Source of the DNA: Bin80 sp965116685
Lineage (GTDB): Bacteria > Bacteroidota > Rhodothermia > Rhodothermales > Bin80
Direction: 5' to 3'
DNA: 64,000 nucleotides
Assembly: GCA_965116685.1 (NCBI GenBank)
Contig: OZ220707.1
Location: 3,286,001-3,350,000, forward strand
Shown piece after piece: positions 25,803 through 36,153 of this stretch (within the stretch, counting starts at the first letter, position 1; the number at the start of each line of letters is the position of its first letter). The translations under genes and the position numbers were made by a program. The notes beneath the pieces were generated by a model, which was given only the letters and a program-made list of their open reading frames with translations, was not told the origin of the DNA and searched no databases.

Positions 25803-26968
25803 TTATTCAGAAGGCGTCGATAAGGCGCAATAAAGTGTTCCGATTCCGTGGCAAAGTTAAAAAATTTCTGAACACGAGATGTATTTTGAGACCATTTTTG
25901 GCGCAGTTCAGGGTTTTTGATCGCGTGATCCAATGCGTTTCCCAATGCTTTTGCATCTCCGGAGGGGACGACACAGCCCACATCGAATCTTTCTATGATC
26001 CGTGAAATTTCGGGAAGATTACTGGCAATGACGGGAATGCCGGCTGCCAGGTATTCAAATAGCTTATTGGGGAGTGCATATCGGTGATTGAGACAGCAGT
26101 CCTCAAGGAATGTCAGGCCAAGGTCGGCGGAAGTAGTAAAAGAAAGCAACTGGTCGGGTGGAACCGGATCCATAAACCGGATCTTTGAATCAAGATTTGA
26201 CTCGTTCACACGTCGTTGGATCTCTGGTTTTAGTGGGCCACCTCCCATAAAAACGAGAACGGTATCATCTGTGTATCGCATTGCTTCGACCATTGCAGCT
26301 CCCCCTCGGTGTTGTTGTAAGCTTCCCTGATGAAGAACAATTTTGGTATCTGAGGGTAGATCCAAGTGCTCTCTCAGAGAGTTTTTTTGGGCCAAGGATT
26401 GAGGCCTCGGAACGTTGCGCATTAAATGGACAGTATTGAGTCGAAAATGCTTCTGGAGATGCTGGGCGATGCTTTCACTTACGGTATATACACAATCTGC
26501 CCGGCGGATGTATAGGTACTGGATGGCCTTCCAGGTTGCCCCCACCCAAGGCCGCCGGATCGCCGCAGGAAGGTGAGAATATAATTCACGCGAATCAAAG
26601 ACTAGATGAGCCCGGTGACGGCTGGCGGCACGATGCATCGCTGGCAATGTGTACAGATCACTTGCATGGTAGACGTTTGATTTAACATTGCGTAAAACTG
26701 ACTCAAATTGTTGATGAACACGCCAGAAAAATCCGGGGCCCCTTCCGGTTGGTTTTGGGAGATACTGAAGCATTGCATTCTGAATGTTGAGGTCCTTTAT
26801 GCCTGACGGATCCCCAAGCCCAAGTACGAGGATACTGAGATTCAGCTTAGAGAGTAAATGTAATTGACGTAGTGCACGAGAATTCGTTTTAGGGTCTCCC
26901 GTCAGGGCAAAGGTCACATCCACGGATTGAGAGGCTGCGCTTGGATCATTTTTTTTGTGCGTATGCAT
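25799..26968 (-). CDS. family 4 glycosyltransferase
   Basis: 389-residue GT-B fold enzyme. The C-terminal nucleotide-sugar domain shows VLHQGSLQQHRGGAAMVEAM, FMGGGPLKPEIQ and the GT4 donor-binding region LTFLEDCCLNHRYALPNKLF-EY with the conserved Glu, followed by GIPVIASNLPEI. The N-terminal acceptor domain includes VYHASDLYTLPA and FDSRELYSH. Substrate unknown; surface polysaccharide or glycolipid is a reasonable guess. It overlaps the thioredoxin-like gene by 4 bp and is divergent from plsC. Confidence 0.85.
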   Translation of the reverse strand: MHTHKKNDPSAASQSVDVTFALTGDPKTNSRALRQLHLLSKLNLSILVLGLGDPSGIKDLNIQNAMLQYLPKPTGRGPGFFWRVHQQFESVLRNVKSNVYHASDLYTLPAMHRAASRHRAHLVFDSRELYSHLPAAIRRPWVGATWKAIQYLYIRRADCVYTVSESIAQHLQKHFRLNTVHLMRNVPRPQSLAQKNSLREHLDLPSDTKIVLHQGSLQQHRGGAAMVEAMRYTDDTVLVFMGGGPLKPEIQRRVNESNLDSKIRFMDPVPPDQLLSFTTSADLGLTFLEDCCLNHRYALPNKLFEYLAAGIPVIASNLPEISRIIERFDVGCVVPSGDAKALGNALDHAIKNPELRQKWSQNTSRVQKFFNFATESEHFIAPYRRLLNK

Positions 26969-27027
26969 TGGATTTCGTGGAAGGTCGTATCGAAATCAAG
27001 ATTTATTGGTAAGAAGCAGCAAAAAGA

Positions 27028-27813
27028 ATGCGTGTTTGGTTACGCACGGTATGTGCATTGATCGTGACGATTATCGTTAGTATTCATACAAGCATTGGGG
27101 CACGCCTACGCCCGGATGCGGAGCGCTTGGCGTACAGAATGATGCGTCAGGGCGTAGCCGCGCGTCTATTCTGCCGTATTTACAATATACATGTGAAAGC
27201 GTCCAATGACGCAAAATTGTCTCCAGGCACACTGAGAGTATCCAATCACCTGACTGTGATTGATCCGATCATTCTTGCGTCTCAACTTGATGTTTGTTTC
27301 GCAGGAAAGGCAGAAATTGCGCGTTGGCCAGTCATCGGGTGGATCTGCAAGTGCTATGCCATGCTCCTGGTTGATCGCCGCCGAAGAGGGAAGGTAAAAA
27401 CGTTTGCTTCCCAGATCAGAGACAGGCTCCGTCAGCGGGGCTCCGTCCTGGTATTCCCAGAGGGCACAACAGGAGATGGTGTCACACTTTTACCATTTAA
27501 AACCGGAGCTTTTGAAAGTGTCAGGGACTGGGGGCAAGGGCGGTTGCAACCAATATTCATGGATGTGACCGCCGTGAATGGGGGTGCAGTTCAAGGCGCG
27601 GAAGGTCGTATGGCACTCACCAAAGTTTCACCCAAGTATCCAGATAATTTTATTGGACGTATTCGGCATCTGGCAGGTTTTCGCCGGCTGGATATAGAGC
27701 TGCGGATCGGGCCACTGCTTACTACATCTGGCATGGATCGCAGAGCGCTTTCGCAGGCGGCTCGCGATGCAATTCTGGCACTCGACAGAAACAATCCACC
27801 CGACACAGAGTAG
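27028..27813 (+). CDS. plsC: 1-acyl-sn-glycerol-3-phosphate acyltransferase
   Basis: 261-residue membrane-associated acyltransferase that makes phosphatidic acid from lysophosphatidic acid. Acyltransferase motif I is NHLTVID (about residues 72-78, an NHX4D pattern), and motif III is VFPEGTTGDG (about 144-153). An N-terminal hydrophobic helix anchors it. First gene of a close-packed plus-strand cluster; the protease gene starts 8 bp after its stop. Confidence 0.9.
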   Translation: MRVWLRTVCALIVTIIVSIHTSIGARLRPDAERLAYRMMRQGVAARLFCRIYNIHVKASNDAKLSPGTLRVSNHLTVIDPIILASQLDVCFAGKAEIARWPVIGWICKCYAMLLVDRRRRGKVKTFASQIRDRLRQRGSVLVFPEGTTGDGVTLLPFKTGAFESVRDWGQGRLQPIFMDVTAVNGGAVQGAEGRMALTKVSPKYPDNFIGRIRHLAGFRRLDIELRIGPLLTTSGMDRRALSQAARDAILALDRNNPPDTE

Positions 27814-27821
27814 CGTTCCCG

Positions 27822-29345
27822 ATGGATAAGCCGGAAACAACATCACATCAATTCAGCATAGGGTGCCCGCCTTTTTCACTTCTGACCGGGATCAGCTTGG
27901 TCGGTGTGGGATTATTGGCGGGAATCTTGGTCATGCTCATTATTGATCGCCCTCCACGAGAATCTCAACTGGCAGAAATCCGCCTCGTTGAGCGGGCTGA
28001 GACAGAAAAGAACCCATCAGAGTCGGAATTATTCCCGGCCACTATTCCCGGCCGCGGATTTCGCAATGTTGCCCGCGGTGCAGTTGGGTCGGTGGTTTCC
28101 ATAAGTACCGAATCAGGCTGGCATTCCTATCTGTGGTCTTCATCCGATTCAGACATGATTCGAGACAGCGAGGGGAGTGGTGTCGTCATTACTCCACAGG
28201 GGCATATTGTAACCAATCATCACCTCATTGAGAATGCAGGAAAATTGCATGTCCTATTTGCCGATAAGCAGGAATATGAGGCGTATACGGTTGGAGTTGA
28301 CCGTTCGACAGATCTTGCAGTCATTCAGATTGTTTTGAGCCCGGGGGAGAGAGTGCAGGCCATGACCATTGGAGATTCGGAAACGTTGCAACTGGGAGAC
28401 TGGGTTCTGGCAATCGGGAATCCTCTGGAACTCAACTCAACCGTCACGGCAGGGATTGTCAGCGCGGTCGGACGATCCATGAATATTATTGACGCAGACT
28501 TTGGCGTGGAGGATTTTATTCAGACGGACGCGGCGATAAATCCCGGGAATTCGGGTGGCGCACTAGTCAATCTAAGCGGGGAACTCATCGGTATTAATAC
28601 CGCGATCGCAACGAACAGTGGGTTTTATGAAGGTTATGGCTTTGCCATTCCGATCAACCTCGTCGTCCGTGTTGCCAGTGATCTGATTGAATTCGGTGAA
28701 TTTCGGCGTGGTTATATGGGGGTCATCCCCACGGATGTTGATGCAAAATTGGCGCAGGCATTGGGGATGGTCGCAGTCCGGGGCGTATTTTTGGATCAGG
28801 TTTATGCTGGAAGTGCAGCAGAAATTGCCGGATTACGCCCAGGAGATGTAATTTTTGAAGTGGACGGAAAGCCGGTGAACAGGCCCAATCAACTACAAAG
28901 TGAGATCCTCCTGAAGCATCCCTATTCCACAGTGGGAATCGCATACTGGCGGGATGGGCACATGGATAGTCTGCGACTCCGGTTGCTTGGACAGGACCAC
29001 CCGGGAGTTTCTTCCTGGTTGCTTGAAATGGGCTATCGCCCAGACCGTAAGGCGCGTACCGCACGGTACCTGGACAAGTGGGGCTTGGTGGTGCGGGATA
29101 AATCGGAGCAAGATGAGGCACAGTATGGGGACCTTGAAGGTATAATCATACAGCGTGTGACGCGTCAGGAAGAAATGGAATATCTGAAAGCAGGTGTACT
29201 GGTTGAGCGTATTGATGGAAGGACGGTCAGTTCGGTCGAAGAGGCAATCAAACAATTGCGTGATACTGCTGAAACGACGCGGCTATCCATTCGCGACCAG
29301 TGGAATATTCCGCGAATGGTATCCCTCAGCATAATAAACCACTGA
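27822..29345 (+). CDS. HtrA/DegP-like trypsin-type serine protease with PDZ domains
   Basis: 507-residue envelope protease for misfolded proteins. One N-terminal membrane helix (about residues 24-44) replaces a cleaved signal, as in DegS-type anchored forms. The protease domain shows the catalytic His in VTNHHLIEN, Asp in STDLAVIQI and Ser in INPGNSGGAL, so the triad is complete. A PDZ domain follows (GVFLDQVYAGSAAEIAGLRP, about 325-345), and a second PDZ-like segment is at the C-terminus (ITRQEEMEYLKAGVLVERI region). Lies 8 bp behind plsC and 10 bp before aroC. Confidence 0.9.
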   Translation: MDKPETTSHQFSIGCPPFSLLTGISLVGVGLLAGILVMLIIDRPPRESQLAEIRLVERAETEKNPSESELFPATIPGRGFRNVARGAVGSVVSISTESGWHSYLWSSSDSDMIRDSEGSGVVITPQGHIVTNHHLIENAGKLHVLFADKQEYEAYTVGVDRSTDLAVIQIVLSPGERVQAMTIGDSETLQLGDWVLAIGNPLELNSTVTAGIVSAVGRSMNIIDADFGVEDFIQTDAAINPGNSGGALVNLSGELIGINTAIATNSGFYEGYGFAIPINLVVRVASDLIEFGEFRRGYMGVIPTDVDAKLAQALGMVAVRGVFLDQVYAGSAAEIAGLRPGDVIFEVDGKPVNRPNQLQSEILLKHPYSTVGIAYWRDGHMDSLRLRLLGQDHPGVSSWLLEMGYRPDRKARTARYLDKWGLVVRDKSEQDEAQYGDLEGIIIQRVTRQEEMEYLKAGVLVERIDGRTVSSVEEAIKQLRDTAETTRLSIRDQWNIPRMVSLSIINH

Positions 29346-29355
29346 TGCACTTCTA

Positions 29356-30540
29356 ATGCTGCGATACTTAACTGCCGGTGAATCGCATGGTGAGGCGCTG
29401 GTTGGAATTGTTGAGGGGATGCCGTCAGGAGTGCCACTTACGGCGGATATGATAAATCGCCATCTAGCCCGACGCTGGCTGGGATTTGGTCGTGGAGGGC
29501 GAGCGAAGTTCGAACAGGATCAGGTCCATATATACTCAGGGATACGTTTCTCCAAAACAATTGCCGGTCCCATTGCATTGAGATTGGACAATGCAGCGTA
29601 CACGCGTGATAAGAGTGGGTGGCCACAGGTGATGGCTCTTGATGGAGATGGAGAGGGAATTGATCCGATCACCTTGCCACGTCCCGGCCATGCAGACCTG
29701 GAAGGGGTGCGCAAGTATGGGTTTGATGATATTCGACCCGTAATTGATCGCGCAAGTGCACGTGAAACGGCCATGCGTGTGGCATGCTGTACGATCGCTC
29801 GTCAATTGCTCAAACAGTTTGGGATCCAGGTGGGGAGTCACGTACTTCGGATCGGGAAGGTCGGTTGGCAAAATGAGGAGAACTGGCGCAAACAAAGAGA
29901 TGAGCTTCTAAGCAATGGTGCCGAGGCAGTCAATGATCAGGCGGATCAGAGTCAGGTGCGTATACTTGATGAAGAGCTCAGCAACGCGTGCGTAGATCAT
30001 ATCAAGGAGACAAAACGCGCCGGTGATTCACTCGGAGGGGTTTACGAAGTGATTGTGACCGGGGTGCCGCCGGGACTGGGATCCTATGTTCATTGGGATC
30101 GGCGATTGACCGGACAACTCGCCCAGGCAATCCTTTCAATCCAGGCTCAGAAAGCAGTAGAGATTGGCGATGGGATTGCGAATACTTCACGCCCAGGCTC
30201 AGAAGTGCACGATGAAATTTATCTGAATGATGCGAAAGATTATCAGCGTAGAACCAACCATGCAGGTGGACTAGAAGGTGGAATGACGAACGGGATGCCC
30301 ATCATTGTGCGGGGATACATGAAGCCGATTCCTACACTGATCAAACCATTGGGTACGGTGGATATGGCGAGTGGTGAACCCCAGCCTACGCGCTATGAAC
30401 GAAGTGACGTGACCAGTGTCCCTGCCGCATCTACCGTAGCGGAGGCAACTGTGGCCTGGGTAATTGCCAATGCATTCCTAGAAAAATTCGGTGCAGATTC
30501 TCTGGATGAGATGCGGAAACGCTTCGCGGATACCTCCTAA
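29356..30540 (+). CDS. aroC: chorismate synthase
   Basis: 394-residue FMN-dependent enzyme of the last shikimate-pathway step, making chorismate from EPSP. The N-terminal signature GESHGEALVGIVEGMPSG, then RPGHADLEGVRKYG and DIRPVIDRASARETAMRVA are family hallmarks; the last part has GMTNGMPIIVRGYMKPIPT and RSDVTSVPAAS. Starts 10 bp after the protease gene and 29 bp before valS, within the operon. Confidence 0.97.
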   Translation: MLRYLTAGESHGEALVGIVEGMPSGVPLTADMINRHLARRWLGFGRGGRAKFEQDQVHIYSGIRFSKTIAGPIALRLDNAAYTRDKSGWPQVMALDGDGEGIDPITLPRPGHADLEGVRKYGFDDIRPVIDRASARETAMRVACCTIARQLLKQFGIQVGSHVLRIGKVGWQNEENWRKQRDELLSNGAEAVNDQADQSQVRILDEELSNACVDHIKETKRAGDSLGGVYEVIVTGVPPGLGSYVHWDRRLTGQLAQAILSIQAQKAVEIGDGIANTSRPGSEVHDEIYLNDAKDYQRRTNHAGGLEGGMTNGMPIIVRGYMKPIPTLIKPLGTVDMASGEPQPTRYERSDVTSVPAASTVAEATVAWVIANAFLEKFGADSLDEMRKRFADTS

Positions 30541-30569
30541 GAGCATCTTCTAACACGATATACGGTGGA

Positions 30570-33233
30570 ATGAAAGACAAGAGGGGGCGTACAGCGCCTT
30601 ATGATCCCAAGACGACAGAGGCCCGCTGGTATGAGTACTGGGAGTCCAAAGGGTTTTTTCGAGCTGATCGTGTGAGTGGACATCCGCCCCACACCATCAT
30701 GATGCCGCCTCCCAATGTGACGGGAGCCTTGCACATGGGACATGCGCTTCAGGATACGATTCAGGACGCATTGACCCGGATGCGTCGTATGCAGGGTAGA
30801 GAAGCATTGTGGATGCCAGGCAAGGATCACGCCGGAATTGCCACACAAAATGTTGTGGAGCGTGCACTGAAGAAAAAGGAAAAGAAAACCCGTTTTGATC
30901 TGGGACGTGAAGCCTTTATCGAAAAGGTCTGGGAGTGGGTAGATGAATATGGAGATCGGATTCTGCAGCAAAAACGCCGTTTAGGAGACTCATGCGACTG
31001 GGAGCGCGAACGGTTTACGATGGATCCTGGATACGTGAAGGCAGTGCAGACCGTCTTCGTGAAATTGTACGAGGCAGGGCTCATTTATCGTGGACATTAT
31101 CTGGTAAACTGGTGCCCGGAAGATCAGACAGCACTTTCTGACGAAGAGGTGGACAATGTTGAGCGCGATGGGTTTCTCTGGCATATTCATTATCCATTGG
31201 TAGATGGATCTGGGCATATTACGGTGGCGACCACTCGCCCGGAAACGATGCTGGGTGATGTAGCGGTTGCCGTGAATCCCAAGGATGAGCGTTACACGGA
31301 TCTGATCAATAAGCAGGTAAGATTGCCCCTAACCGAACGAATCATTCCCGTGATTGCCGATCATTATGTACAACAGGAGTTCGGAACAGGGGTGCTGAAG
31401 ATTACTCCAGGTCATGACAAGAATGATTTTGAGGTGGGAAAACGACATGAATTGGAGATCTTTAGTGTGATTGCGGAAGATGGAACGCTTACAGAGGAAT
31501 GCGGCCCGTATGCCGGTATTGATCGCTTTGAGGCGCGTGAGCGCATCGTAAAGGATCTGGAAGCAGGAGGGTTGCTCGAAAAAACCGAACCCTATAAAAG
31601 TACTGTCCCCGTCTCACAACGCTCCAAGGCAATCGTAGAACCGCTTTTGTCTCGTCAATGGTTTGTGAAAATGAAGCCATTGGCGGAACCTGCAATCGCG
31701 GCGGTGAGAGATGGGACAATCAAGTTCTATCCACGGCGATGGGAGAATGAGTATTTTCGCTGGCTGGAAGGGATTCGGGATTGGTGTATCAGCCGTCAAT
31801 TATGGTGGGGGCACCGGATTCCAGTCTGGTATTATACAGATTCCAGGGGCGAAATTGATGAAGCTCGCGGGTTCGTGGTTTCGATCGAGCAACCGGAGCT
31901 AGATATGATCCAGGAGGAAGATGTCTTGGACACTTGGTTTTCATCCTGGCTCTTTCCATTTGCCACGCTTGGCTGGCCGGAGGAAGACCCGGAAACTCGG
32001 GCCGATTTGGAGTACTTTCACCCGACAGATGTACTGGTATCGGGGTATGATATCCTGTTCTTCTGGATTGCCCGCATGATTATGGCCTCGCTCTATTTTA
32101 CCGGGCAGGTGCCTTACCGGGATATATTTATCACCGGTATGATCAAGGACAAACTTGGTCGCTGGATGTCCAAGAGTCTTGGGAATGGGATTGATCCGTT
32201 GGAATTGATTGAAGAGTATGGTGCAGATGCCGTTCGGTTTTATCTCACGATCCTGTGTGCACAGGGCCAGGATATCCGGCTGGATCCCGCAGGCTTTCAG
32301 ATGGGGCGGAATTTTGCCAACAAGATCTGGAATGCGTTTAATGTATTTGGGCGGTTTATTGAACCCGGGAAAGAATATCAGCGCACCAGATCAATCGAAG
32401 AGCTTGAGTTAGTCGAGCGTTGGATGCTCACGCGGCTTGCTGAATGTATCGAATCTGTGGAAGAAGCACTAGTCCGTTATCGGTTGAATGAAGCGGCGAA
32501 CCTCCTTTACACGACGTTTCGAAGTGACTATTGTGACTGGTATCTGGAGTTGGTCAAACCCCAATCTGGTTCGGCCATGTCCGAGGAAAGTATTGCACTT
32601 GCCATAGAAATCTATGAGCAATTGATTCAACTCTTGCATCCATTTATGCCATTTATTACGGAAGAGCTCTGGCATCGTCTTCGTCCTCGTGCTGAAGGCG
32701 AGGCGTGTATGGTTTCCAAGTGGCCAGCTGCCAACGATGAACGCGATACCGTTGGAGCGGAGCAGTTCACATTTCTGCAAGAGGCGGTCACCTCAATCCG
32801 GCATCTTCGCAGTCGATATGGGATCGCTCCCGGGAAAAGAATTGAAGTGACCTTGAGCTTATCAGAAGAGCAGTCGGGATTGACTGAAGTGATGATTGCC
32901 CATACAGAGTATTTCGCCAGGCTTGCCCGTGTAGAGCGTTTGCATGTGGGAGTAGATCTTTCTAAACCATCTCAGAGTACCTCTACGGTGGTGGGTTCTG
33001 CGGTGGTTTACGTCCAGGGCATGGTTGATCCGGCAGAGGAGCGTGAGCGTCTGACCAAAGACTTGTCCCAGAAAGAGGCCTTTCTGCTTCGGGTCCAGAA
33101 AAAACTGCAGAACGAAAAATTTATCAGCCATGCACCCGCCAAAGTGGTTGAGCTTGAGCGCCAAAAAGAGATAGATGCCAAGGCAGAAATTAAAAAATTA
33201 CGGGACAGTCTGGCGGCTTGGTTGGAAACATGA
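30570..33233 (+). CDS. valS: valyl-tRNA synthetase
   Basis: 887-residue class I synthetase for tRNA-Val. HIGH-type motif HMGH at about residues 55-58 inside PPPNVTGALHMGHAL; KMSKS-type motif WMSKSLGNG near 531. The editing domain contains TTRPETMLGDVAVAVNP. The C-terminus (about 815-885) is the ValS-type charged coiled-coil arm. Its stop overlaps the start of the carbamoyltransferase gene by 4 bp (ATGA), implying translational coupling. Confidence 0.97.
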   Translation: MKDKRGRTAPYDPKTTEARWYEYWESKGFFRADRVSGHPPHTIMMPPPNVTGALHMGHALQDTIQDALTRMRRMQGREALWMPGKDHAGIATQNVVERALKKKEKKTRFDLGREAFIEKVWEWVDEYGDRILQQKRRLGDSCDWERERFTMDPGYVKAVQTVFVKLYEAGLIYRGHYLVNWCPEDQTALSDEEVDNVERDGFLWHIHYPLVDGSGHITVATTRPETMLGDVAVAVNPKDERYTDLINKQVRLPLTERIIPVIADHYVQQEFGTGVLKITPGHDKNDFEVGKRHELEIFSVIAEDGTLTEECGPYAGIDRFEARERIVKDLEAGGLLEKTEPYKSTVPVSQRSKAIVEPLLSRQWFVKMKPLAEPAIAAVRDGTIKFYPRRWENEYFRWLEGIRDWCISRQLWWGHRIPVWYYTDSRGEIDEARGFVVSIEQPELDMIQEEDVLDTWFSSWLFPFATLGWPEEDPETRADLEYFHPTDVLVSGYDILFFWIARMIMASLYFTGQVPYRDIFITGMIKDKLGRWMSKSLGNGIDPLELIEEYGADAVRFYLTILCAQGQDIRLDPAGFQMGRNFANKIWNAFNVFGRFIEPGKEYQRTRSIEELELVERWMLTRLAECIESVEEALVRYRLNEAANLLYTTFRSDYCDWYLELVKPQSGSAMSEESIALAIEIYEQLIQLLHPFMPFITEELWHRLRPRAEGEACMVSKWPAANDERDTVGAEQFTFLQEAVTSIRHLRSRYGIAPGKRIEVTLSLSEEQSGLTEVMIAHTEYFARLARVERLHVGVDLSKPSQSTSTVVGSAVVYVQGMVDPAEERERLTKDLSQKEAFLLRVQKKLQNEKFISHAPAKVVELERQKEIDAKAEIKKLRDSLAAWLET

Positions 33234-34975
33234 CCTATATCCTCGGCATCAGCTGTTGGTACCATGATGCAGCTGCCTGTTTACTAAAGGACGGGGTGAT
33301 CCTGGCCGCTGCCCAGGAAGAGCGCTTCACACGGATTAAGCATGATGCTTCATTTCCCGTGAATGCGATTACCTGGTGTCTTGATTATGCAGGAATCAAA
33401 GCGGAGGAACTCAGTGCGGTTGCATACTACGATAAGCCGTTTCTGAAATTCGAAAGAATCCTGGAGACGTATCTGGCGAGTGTTCCTCGTGGGATTCCGT
33501 CCTTTCTGAAGGCTATGCCAGTGTGGCTGAAGCGAAGTCTTTGGATCCCGGAAATTCTTCGTAAAGAGATCGGCTTTCATGGGAAGCTGCTATTTTGTGA
33601 GCACCATGAAAGCCATGCTGCAAGTGCTTTTTTTCCGTCCCCATTTGATCAGGCAGCAATCCTGACAACGGACGGGGTAGGGGAATGGGCAACGACCTCA
33701 ATCGGGGTTGGCCATCAGTCCCGCCTTGTACTTGAAAAAGAAATTCATTTTCCCCACTCGCTGGGACTGCTCTACAGTACATTCACAGGGTATTGCGGTT
33801 TTCGGGTGAATTCCGGGGAATATAAACTGATGGGATTGGCGCCGTACGGAGAGCCGAAGTACGTACAAACGATCCTGGACGAGTTGATTGACTTGAAAGA
33901 AGATGGTTCCTATCGACTAAACCTCCGGTATTTTGCTTTTCCATGGGGGCTGCGGATGTACTCCCGTGAATTTGAGCGCCTCTTTGATGGTCCTGCCCGA
34001 ACTCCTGAGTCTTCAATTACACGCAAAGAAATTGATCTTGCCCGTTCTATCCAGGTTGTGATTGAGCGAGCGGTTCTACGAATGGCTCGGCAGGCAGGCA
34101 GGGTTTCAGATGACCGGAAGCTCTGCATGGCCGGTGGGGTTGCTTTGAATTGTGTGGCGAACGGAAAAATTTTGGAATCAGGATTCTTCGAAAAAATATG
34201 GATCCAGCCTGCTTCCGGGGATGCGGGTGGTGCACTGGGCGCAGCATTGATGGCATGGCATCAATATATGCGATCTTCCCGCGAGGTGGACAGTCACGAT
34301 ACGATGAAGGGTGCCACATTGGGGCCATCATACACAGCGGACGAGATCCGTACGGTACTGGATCAGGCCTCGATTTCATATGAAGAGCTGGATGACGATG
34401 CTTTATGCGAACGGGTCGCTGAATTATTGGTAGGTCAGAATGTGATCGGCTGGTTTCAAGGACGAATGGAATATGGTCCGCGTGCCCTGGGAAGCCGCAG
34501 TATTTTAGCAGACCCCCGGAACCTGGCGATGCAGCAACATGTGAATCAATCCATCAAGTTCAGAGAGAGTTTCCGACCTTTTGCACCAGCAGTACTGGCA
34601 GAAAAAAGCAGTGAGTGGTTTGAGCTCAAAAATGAAAGTCCGTATATGCTTTTGACTGCACAGGTCAAGGGGGCTCACATAGAGGGGGATGGTCTGGAGA
34701 GGCAGCAGAATATAGAGTCACCCATTGCAGCGGTGACCCATGTCGATGGCTCTGCGCGTGTTCAAACAGTACGCAGGCAGGATCACCCTCTATTCTATCA
34801 GTTACTACAGGAATTTGAAACCAGAACGGGATGCCCTGTCCTCATCAATACCAGTTTTAATGTCCGAGGAGAACCCATCGTATGTACTCCTCAGGATGCA
34901 GTGAACTGTTTCAAGAATACCCGTATGGATATTTTGATGATCGGCCCCTTTTTGGTGCAGAAAGATCGCCAGTGA
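33230..34975 (+). CDS. carbamoyltransferase, NodU/CmcH family
   Basis: 581-residue O-carbamoyltransferase of the NodU/TobZ type, transferring a carbamoyl group from carbamoyl phosphate (through carbamoyl-AMP) to a hydroxyl of a sugar or natural product. The N-terminal Kae1-like domain shows ILGISCWYHDAAACLL and the metal-binding CEHHESHAASAFF. The C-terminal carbamoyl domain shows GRMEYGPRALGSRSILADPR, FRESFRPFAPAVL and INTSFNVRGEPIVCTP. ATG at 33230 was chosen because it overlaps the valS stop (ATGA). Substrate unknown; no biosynthetic cluster is alongside, so it may modify a surface glycan. Confidence 0.9.
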   Translation: MTYILGISCWYHDAAACLLKDGVILAAAQEERFTRIKHDASFPVNAITWCLDYAGIKAEELSAVAYYDKPFLKFERILETYLASVPRGIPSFLKAMPVWLKRSLWIPEILRKEIGFHGKLLFCEHHESHAASAFFPSPFDQAAILTTDGVGEWATTSIGVGHQSRLVLEKEIHFPHSLGLLYSTFTGYCGFRVNSGEYKLMGLAPYGEPKYVQTILDELIDLKEDGSYRLNLRYFAFPWGLRMYSREFERLFDGPARTPESSITRKEIDLARSIQVVIERAVLRMARQAGRVSDDRKLCMAGGVALNCVANGKILESGFFEKIWIQPASGDAGGALGAALMAWHQYMRSSREVDSHDTMKGATLGPSYTADEIRTVLDQASISYEELDDDALCERVAELLVGQNVIGWFQGRMEYGPRALGSRSILADPRNLAMQQHVNQSIKFRESFRPFAPAVLAEKSSEWFELKNESPYMLLTAQVKGAHIEGDGLERQQNIESPIAAVTHVDGSARVQTVRRQDHPLFYQLLQEFETRTGCPVLINTSFNVRGEPIVCTPQDAVNCFKNTRMDILMIGPFLVQKDRQ

Positions 34976-35050
34976 GGTTGCAGAGAGTGCAATATGGCTC
35001 AAGTGTCATAGAAATTTCTTCTTGACTCATAGGATCGCGCCCATAGCGGG

Positions 35051-36151
35051 TTACGGATTCTCCTGCTCCATCCAGGCCAGGATGCCACCATCCAGGCTCG
35101 CTGCCTGGGTATATCCTGCACTCTGCAGCAGTTGTACCGCGTGTTTGGAGCGAATACCTCTTTGACAGTGTACGATTACACGGTCATTGAAATCTGCGGT
35201 AATTTCTGATAATCGGCCAGACAATTCATCCAACGGAATTTGCAAGTCTGCACCCATGGTCATGGCAGATGCTTCGTGTATTTCCCGAACATCAAGAAGG
35301 AAGAAGGGGAGGCCGCGATGCTTGAGCAGTTTTAATTCACTTGCTTGGATGCTTGGTATTGAGGGACATAACTCCTCGTAATCCATGAGCGCATCAATCG
35401 TAGGAGATTCGCCGCAGAGGGGGCAGTCAGATTTTTTTGGAACTGCAAGGGTTTGCCAGTCTGCAGCTAACGTATTGATCAGGATCATTCGGCCAATCAG
35501 CGACTGGCCTAGGCCAAGCAGTAGTTTCAATACCTCACTGGCTTGTAGAGTGCCAATGATACCCGGTAAGACTCCCAGCACTCCACTTTCGGCACAACTC
35601 GGAATGAGACCTGCAGGAGGCGGGACAGGGTGCAGGCAGCGGTAACATGGGCCCTCTGCATCCCCGAAAACGGTGATCTGTCCATCAAACTGATATACAC
35701 TTCCGTAGACATTAGGAATGCCAAGAAGCACAGAAGTATCATTGACAAGGTAACGTGTTGCAAAGTTATCTGAACAGTCGGCAACAACATCATAGTTGCC
35801 AAGAATTTCCATAGCATTATCTCCTTGCAAACGTACATCATGCCGGGTGATTTTGATGTAAGGATTCCGGGCTTTCAGGGCGGCAAGAGCTGATTGAAGT
35901 TTCGGTACTCCGATAAATTCATCGGTATGTAGTATCTGTCGATGGAGATTGCTCACACCTACGATATCAAAGTCAATAATTCCAAGGTGTCCTATGCCTG
36001 CAGCGGTGAGATAGAGGGCGAGGGGGGATCCAAGCCCACCTGCTCCAACAATGGCCACGGAAGCTTCTTTGAGTTTTTGTTGCCCAGAAACTCCTAACTC
36101 ATCCAGAGAGATTTGCCGTGAATATCGTAGATGCTCGGCTTGGTTGAGCAT
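35051..36151 (-). CDS. E1-like adenylyltransferase-rhodanese fusion (MoeB/ThiF type, MoeZ-like)
   Basis: 366 residues. The E1-like domain adenylates the C-terminal Gly-Gly of a small sulfur carrier (MoaD or ThiS type): nucleotide motif GAGGLGSP (about 36-43), DFDIVGVSNLHRQIL, and zinc pairs CYRC and CPLC. The C-terminal rhodanese domain (about 270-366) has its active-site Cys in VHCQRGIRS and would supply persulfide sulfur. Such fusions serve molybdopterin, thiamine or cysteine synthesis. No sulfur carrier gene is adjacent, so the pathway is open. The upstream methyltransferase gene ends just 2 bp before its start. Confidence 0.9.
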   Translation of the reverse strand: MLNQAEHLRYSRQISLDELGVSGQQKLKEASVAIVGAGGLGSPLALYLTAAGIGHLGIIDFDIVGVSNLHRQILHTDEFIGVPKLQSALAALKARNPYIKITRHDVRLQGDNAMEILGNYDVVADCSDNFATRYLVNDTSVLLGIPNVYGSVYQFDGQITVFGDAEGPCYRCLHPVPPPAGLIPSCAESGVLGVLPGIIGTLQASEVLKLLLGLGQSLIGRMILINTLAADWQTLAVPKKSDCPLCGESPTIDALMDYEELCPSIPSIQASELKLLKHRGLPFFLLDVREIHEASAMTMGADLQIPLDELSGRLSEITADFNDRVIVHCQRGIRSKHAVQLLQSAGYTQAASLDGGILAWMEQENP

Positions 36152-36153
36152 AA

